Source: Desulfobacteraceae bacterium
GTDB lineage: Bacteria > Desulfobacterota > Desulfobacteria > Desulfobacterales > Desulfobacteraceae
Direction: 5' to 3'
Assembly (NCBI GenBank): GCA_003354055.1
Contig: PIVQ01000467.1
Location: 1 to 6,035, forward strand
Length of the DNA stretch: 6,035 nt
Position numbers and translations under genes: made by a program. Shown here piece by piece: positions 5,987 through 6,035 of this stretch (the stretch's first letter is position 1; each line of letters starts with the position of its first letter). The notes below the pieces were generated by a model. The model had not been told where the DNA came from, did no database searches, and saw only the letters and a program-made list of their open reading frames with translations.

Positions 5987-6035
5987 ATGAAGATGAACAC
6001 CACTGTCCACACCCATAATCTTTTCGATTATTATA
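5987..6035 (+). CDS. Start of an unidentified plus-strand reading frame, cut by the window edge
   Basis: From an ATG at 5987 (or GTG at 5981) the frame stays open to the last base and encodes about 16 residues (MKMNTTVHTHNLFDYY). The upstream in-frame stop is at 5954. There is no good Shine-Dalgarno; the nearest purine-rich run is GGGG at 5961-5964, which is too far away. The surrounding bases are AT-rich (20 of 60 are G or C at 5941-6000), unlike the operon. The Phe-Asp-Tyr-Tyr ending reminds me of the N-termini of some IS transposases, but this is a weak impression from very few residues. It could equally be a chance open frame. Confidence 0.25.
   Translation, partial: MKMNTTVHTHNLFDYY

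Noticed and set aside
5913..6035. Minus-strand frame open from the window edge to TAA at 5915-5913, containing several Cys and His
   Set aside because: Only 40 codons are visible. The Cys/His spacing does not match a zinc ribbon I recognise, and a run of five serines with no domain suggests a chance open frame.
1..6035. CRISPR arrays, tRNA, rRNA or tandem repeats
   Set aside because: No regularly spaced repeats, no tRNA cloverleaf and no rRNA-like sequence were seen when reading either strand.

Overview
The window is dominated by one complete five-gene operon on the minus strand for an ABC importer of the dipeptide/oligopeptide (Dpp/Opp/Gsi) type. The transcription order, running from high to low coordinates, is periplasmic binding protein (5525-3957), DppB-type permease (3875-2901), DppC-type permease (2892-2005), DppD-type ATPase (2008-1022) and DppF-type ATPase (1013-9). 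The four transporter genes are tightly packed, with gaps of 8 nt, a 4-nt ATGA overlap and 8 nt. This points to one mRNA and translational coupling. A strong sigma70-like promoter and a good Shine-Dalgarno sequence lie just upstream of the binding-protein gene. A GC-rich hairpin sits between that gene and the permease genes, a common arrangement that lets the binding protein be made in excess over the membrane complex.

The binding protein has a cleavable Sec signal peptide (Ala-Ser-Ala cleavage site) and no convincing lipobox. This suggests a Gram-negative cell with a periplasm. The operon is moderately GC-rich (about 58% in one line counted by hand). I cannot name the organism; a proteobacterium or Desulfobacterota member is a guess from the protein style. 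The substrate is probably a short peptide or similar small molecule, but this binding protein is not classical E. coli DppA, so it should not be taken as proven.

Upstream of the operon promoter (5641-5690) is a prominent inverted repeat whose loop is a run of ten T. It overlaps a second, smaller hairpin that would be a terminator for plus-strand transcripts. Beyond it (5695-5910, minus) is the C-terminal two-thirds of a carboxymuconolactone decarboxylase/AhpD-like protein. It keeps the CxxC motif but lacks the N-terminus and a ribosome binding site, so it is probably a gene remnant. From about 5940 to the right edge the sequence becomes AT-rich, and a plus-strand reading frame (ATG at 5987) runs off the window. 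This looks like a junction with another element, possibly an insertion sequence, but too little of it is present to be sure.

Overall the operon is ordinary and well preserved. The less ordinary signals are all at the right-hand end (5640-6035).
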